A DNA stretch of 8,376 bases from an uncultured Mollicutes bacterium. Lineage in GTDB: Bacteria; Bacillota_I; Bacilli_A; RFN20; CAG-826. The DNA is taken from the NCBI GenBank assembly GCA_900549975.1, contig URQK01000070.1:1-8376 (forward strand), in the 5' to 3' direction. Positions 7,260-8,376 of this stretch are shown here, piece by piece (position 1 is the stretch's first letter; every line of letters begins with the position of its first letter). Under the pieces are notes generated by a model. That model saw only the letters and a program-made list of their open reading frames with translations. It was not told the DNA's origin and ran no database searches. Made by a program: the position numbers and the translations under genes.

Positions 7260-7814
7260 ATGAAAAAAGAAATTGAAACAAAATCCGCTATTTTCCCAAT
7301 GCCAGTTCTAATGGTAGCGACTTATAATGATGATGGAACAGTTGATGTTATGAATGCTGCTTGGGGAATGATGCTAGAAATGGATCAGGTAGTATTAAAT
7401 TTATCAGACTTCCATAAAACAACTAAAAATATTTTAAAAAGAAAAGCATTTACTGTTAGCGTCGCTGATGCAAAACACGTAAAAGAAGCTGATTATTTTG
7501 GTATTACTTCTGGTAATGATACACCAAATAAATTAGAAAAAAGTAAGATGACATTTTGTAAATCTAATCATGTTGATGCACCAATTATTAATGAATTTCC
7601 AGTATGTATGGAATGTGAATTTTTAGAAGAAACCAGCTGCGGAATCGTTGGTAGAGTACTTAATGTTACCGCTGATGAAGAAGTACTAACTAATGGTAAT
7701 GTCGATATTAGTAAATTAGACGCTATTGCATATGATCCATTTACTAATGGATATTATGTTGTTAAAGAACGTGTTGGTAATGCTTTTAAAGATGGTTTAA
7801 GCATTAAAAAATAA
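7260..7814 (+). CDS. Flavin reductase-like FMN-binding protein (flavoredoxin family)
   Basis: This is a 184-residue soluble protein of the flavin reductase-like split-barrel family (PF01613 type), close in style to the flavoredoxin-like proteins common in anaerobic Firmicutes. Such proteins bind FMN and pass electrons from NAD(P)H or partner redox proteins; the exact partner cannot be told from sequence. Family-like segments: FPMPVLMVATY (12-22), MNAAWG (31-36), HKTTKNI (52-58, probable FMN phosphate contact), AFTVSVAD (63-70), DYFGITSGN (78-86), VDAPII (105-110), a central E-C-E strand (118-120), and a D-G-x-x-I-K-K tail. There is no signal peptide. The start is supported by a strong Shine-Dalgarno site. 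The gene has its own promoter and probably forms a two-gene transcript with the deacylase gene three bases downstream. The functional link between the two is not obvious. Family is confident; substrate is not. Confidence 0.87.
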   Translation: MKKEIETKSAIFPMPVLMVATYNDDGTVDVMNAAWGMMLEMDQVVLNLSDFHKTTKNILKRKAFTVSVADAKHVKEADYFGITSGNDTPNKLEKSKMTFCKSNHVDAPIINEFPVCMECEFLEETSCGIVGRVLNVTADEEVLTNGNVDISKLDAIAYDPFTNGYYVVKERVGNAFKDGLSIKK

Positions 7815-7817
7815 TGT

Positions 7818-8363
7818 ATGATTGAAGTAAAAAATCCAACAAATTCAAAACCAATTACTTATAAAACCGAATTAGAAAAAGAAGTTTATGAAACTTTAGA
7901 AAAGCTTGATATCCCTTATACACGAGTTGAGACAAGTCCTGCGATTACCATGGAAGATTGTTTAGCAATTGATAAGGTATTAGGAGTAGAAGTTATTAAA
8001 ACACTTTTTCTATGCAATCAACAAAAAACTAAATTTTATTTATTTGTTACAAAAAGTAATAAGAAATTTAATACAAAGGCATTTAGTTCGGCGCTTAATA
8101 TAAGTAGAGTATCTTTTGGAAGCGAAGAATTATTGCATGAATTATTAAAAGTAGTTATTGGTGCTTGTACTATTTTTAGTTGCTTAATTGATAAAGAAAA
8201 CAAAGTAGATATAGTAATTGATGAAGATGTTATAAAAGATGAATATTATGGCTGTAGTGATGGCACCACTACTTGTTATATGAAGTTAAAAACAAGTGAT
8301 GTATTAGAAAAAGTATTACCATTTTCTAATCATAAAGCGACGATAATTAAATTTGATTCTTAA
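7818..8363 (+). CDS. prdX: PrdX/ProX-type Ala-tRNA(Pro) deacylase (YbaK/EbsC superfamily)
   Basis: This is a free-standing relative of the editing (INS) domain of bacterial prolyl-tRNA synthetase. PrdX/ProXp-ala proteins hydrolyse alanine wrongly attached to tRNA-Pro. The product is 181 residues, the expected size for PrdX-like proteins, with no membrane segment. Visible family features: an N-terminal helix E-V-Y-E-T-L-E-K-L-D-I-P-Y (22-34); V-I-K-T-L-F-L (59-65), whose K61 matches the conserved substrate-binding Lys; F-Y-L-F-V (73-77); K-x-F-N-T-K-A-F (83-89); R-V-S-F-G-S-E-E-L (97-105); the G-A-C-T loop (115-118); the D-x-V-I-D strand (131-135); and a closing L-L-E/K-F-L-P-like helix (VLEKVLP, 162-168). 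The late pocket motif, usually built around His-Pro-Asn in relatives I recall, reads G-C-S-D-G here. The ATG is three bases after the preceding stop without a clear ribosome binding site, so translation probably relies on coupling. A Cys-tRNA(Pro) deacylase (YbaK proper) is a less likely alternative. Confidence 0.85.
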   Translation: MIEVKNPTNSKPITYKTELEKEVYETLEKLDIPYTRVETSPAITMEDCLAIDKVLGVEVIKTLFLCNQQKTKFYLFVTKSNKKFNTKAFSSALNISRVSFGSEELLHELLKVVIGACTIFSCLIDKENKVDIVIDEDVIKDEYYGCSDGTTTCYMKLKTSDVLEKVLPFSNHKATIIKFDS

Positions 8364-8376
8364 TAAGAGTGATTAG

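Overview
The window is an AT-rich stretch of a low-GC Gram-positive chromosome, and every gene found lies on the + strand. The gene order cdsA-dxr-rseP-polC, a Gram-positive-type PolC replicase, strong AGGAGA-type ribosome binding sites and a chromosomally encoded CCA on the tRNA all point to Firmicutes (Bacillota). The base composition and protein style suggest the Bacilli/Erysipelotrichia/uncultured Mollicutes-like gut lineages, but that narrower placement is inference. TGA ends both cdsA and polC, and long frames stay open under the standard bacterial code, so this is not a Mycoplasma-type code 4 genome.

Positions 1-6929 are one tightly packed operon. It holds the 3' end of cdsA (phospholipid precursor synthesis), dxr (first committed step of the MEP isoprenoid pathway), rseP/rasP (site-2 intramembrane protease) and polC (replicative DNA polymerase III alpha with built-in proofreading). 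The junctions are an ATGA overlap, a 10-nt overlap and a 19-nt gap. This is the well-known Firmicutes housekeeping cluster, except that proS (prolyl-tRNA synthetase), which in Bacillus subtilis lies between rasP and polC, is absent here. The polC-rimP-nusA continuation is also absent.

Positions 6930-7259 hold a short hairpin terminator after polC, a complete tRNA-Pro with anticodon CGG, a second and stronger terminator, and a probable extended -10 promoter. Positions 7260-8363 carry a two-gene unit: a flavin reductase-like (flavoredoxin family) FMN-binding protein, then, three bases later, a PrdX/ProX-type Ala-tRNA(Pro) deacylase.

Most of the window is ordinary core genome, and I see no undescribed multi-gene system, mobile element or CRISPR array. 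The most interesting point is that proS is missing from its customary place while two other parts of the proline-decoding machinery, tRNA-Pro(CGG) and a free-standing Pro-tRNA editing enzyme, sit just downstream. Smaller curiosities are a CCG-specific tRNA in an AT-rich genome, a promoter-like -10 overlapping the polC terminator, a cysteine-bounded insertion in the RseP periplasm-side domain, and altered pocket residues in the deacylase.
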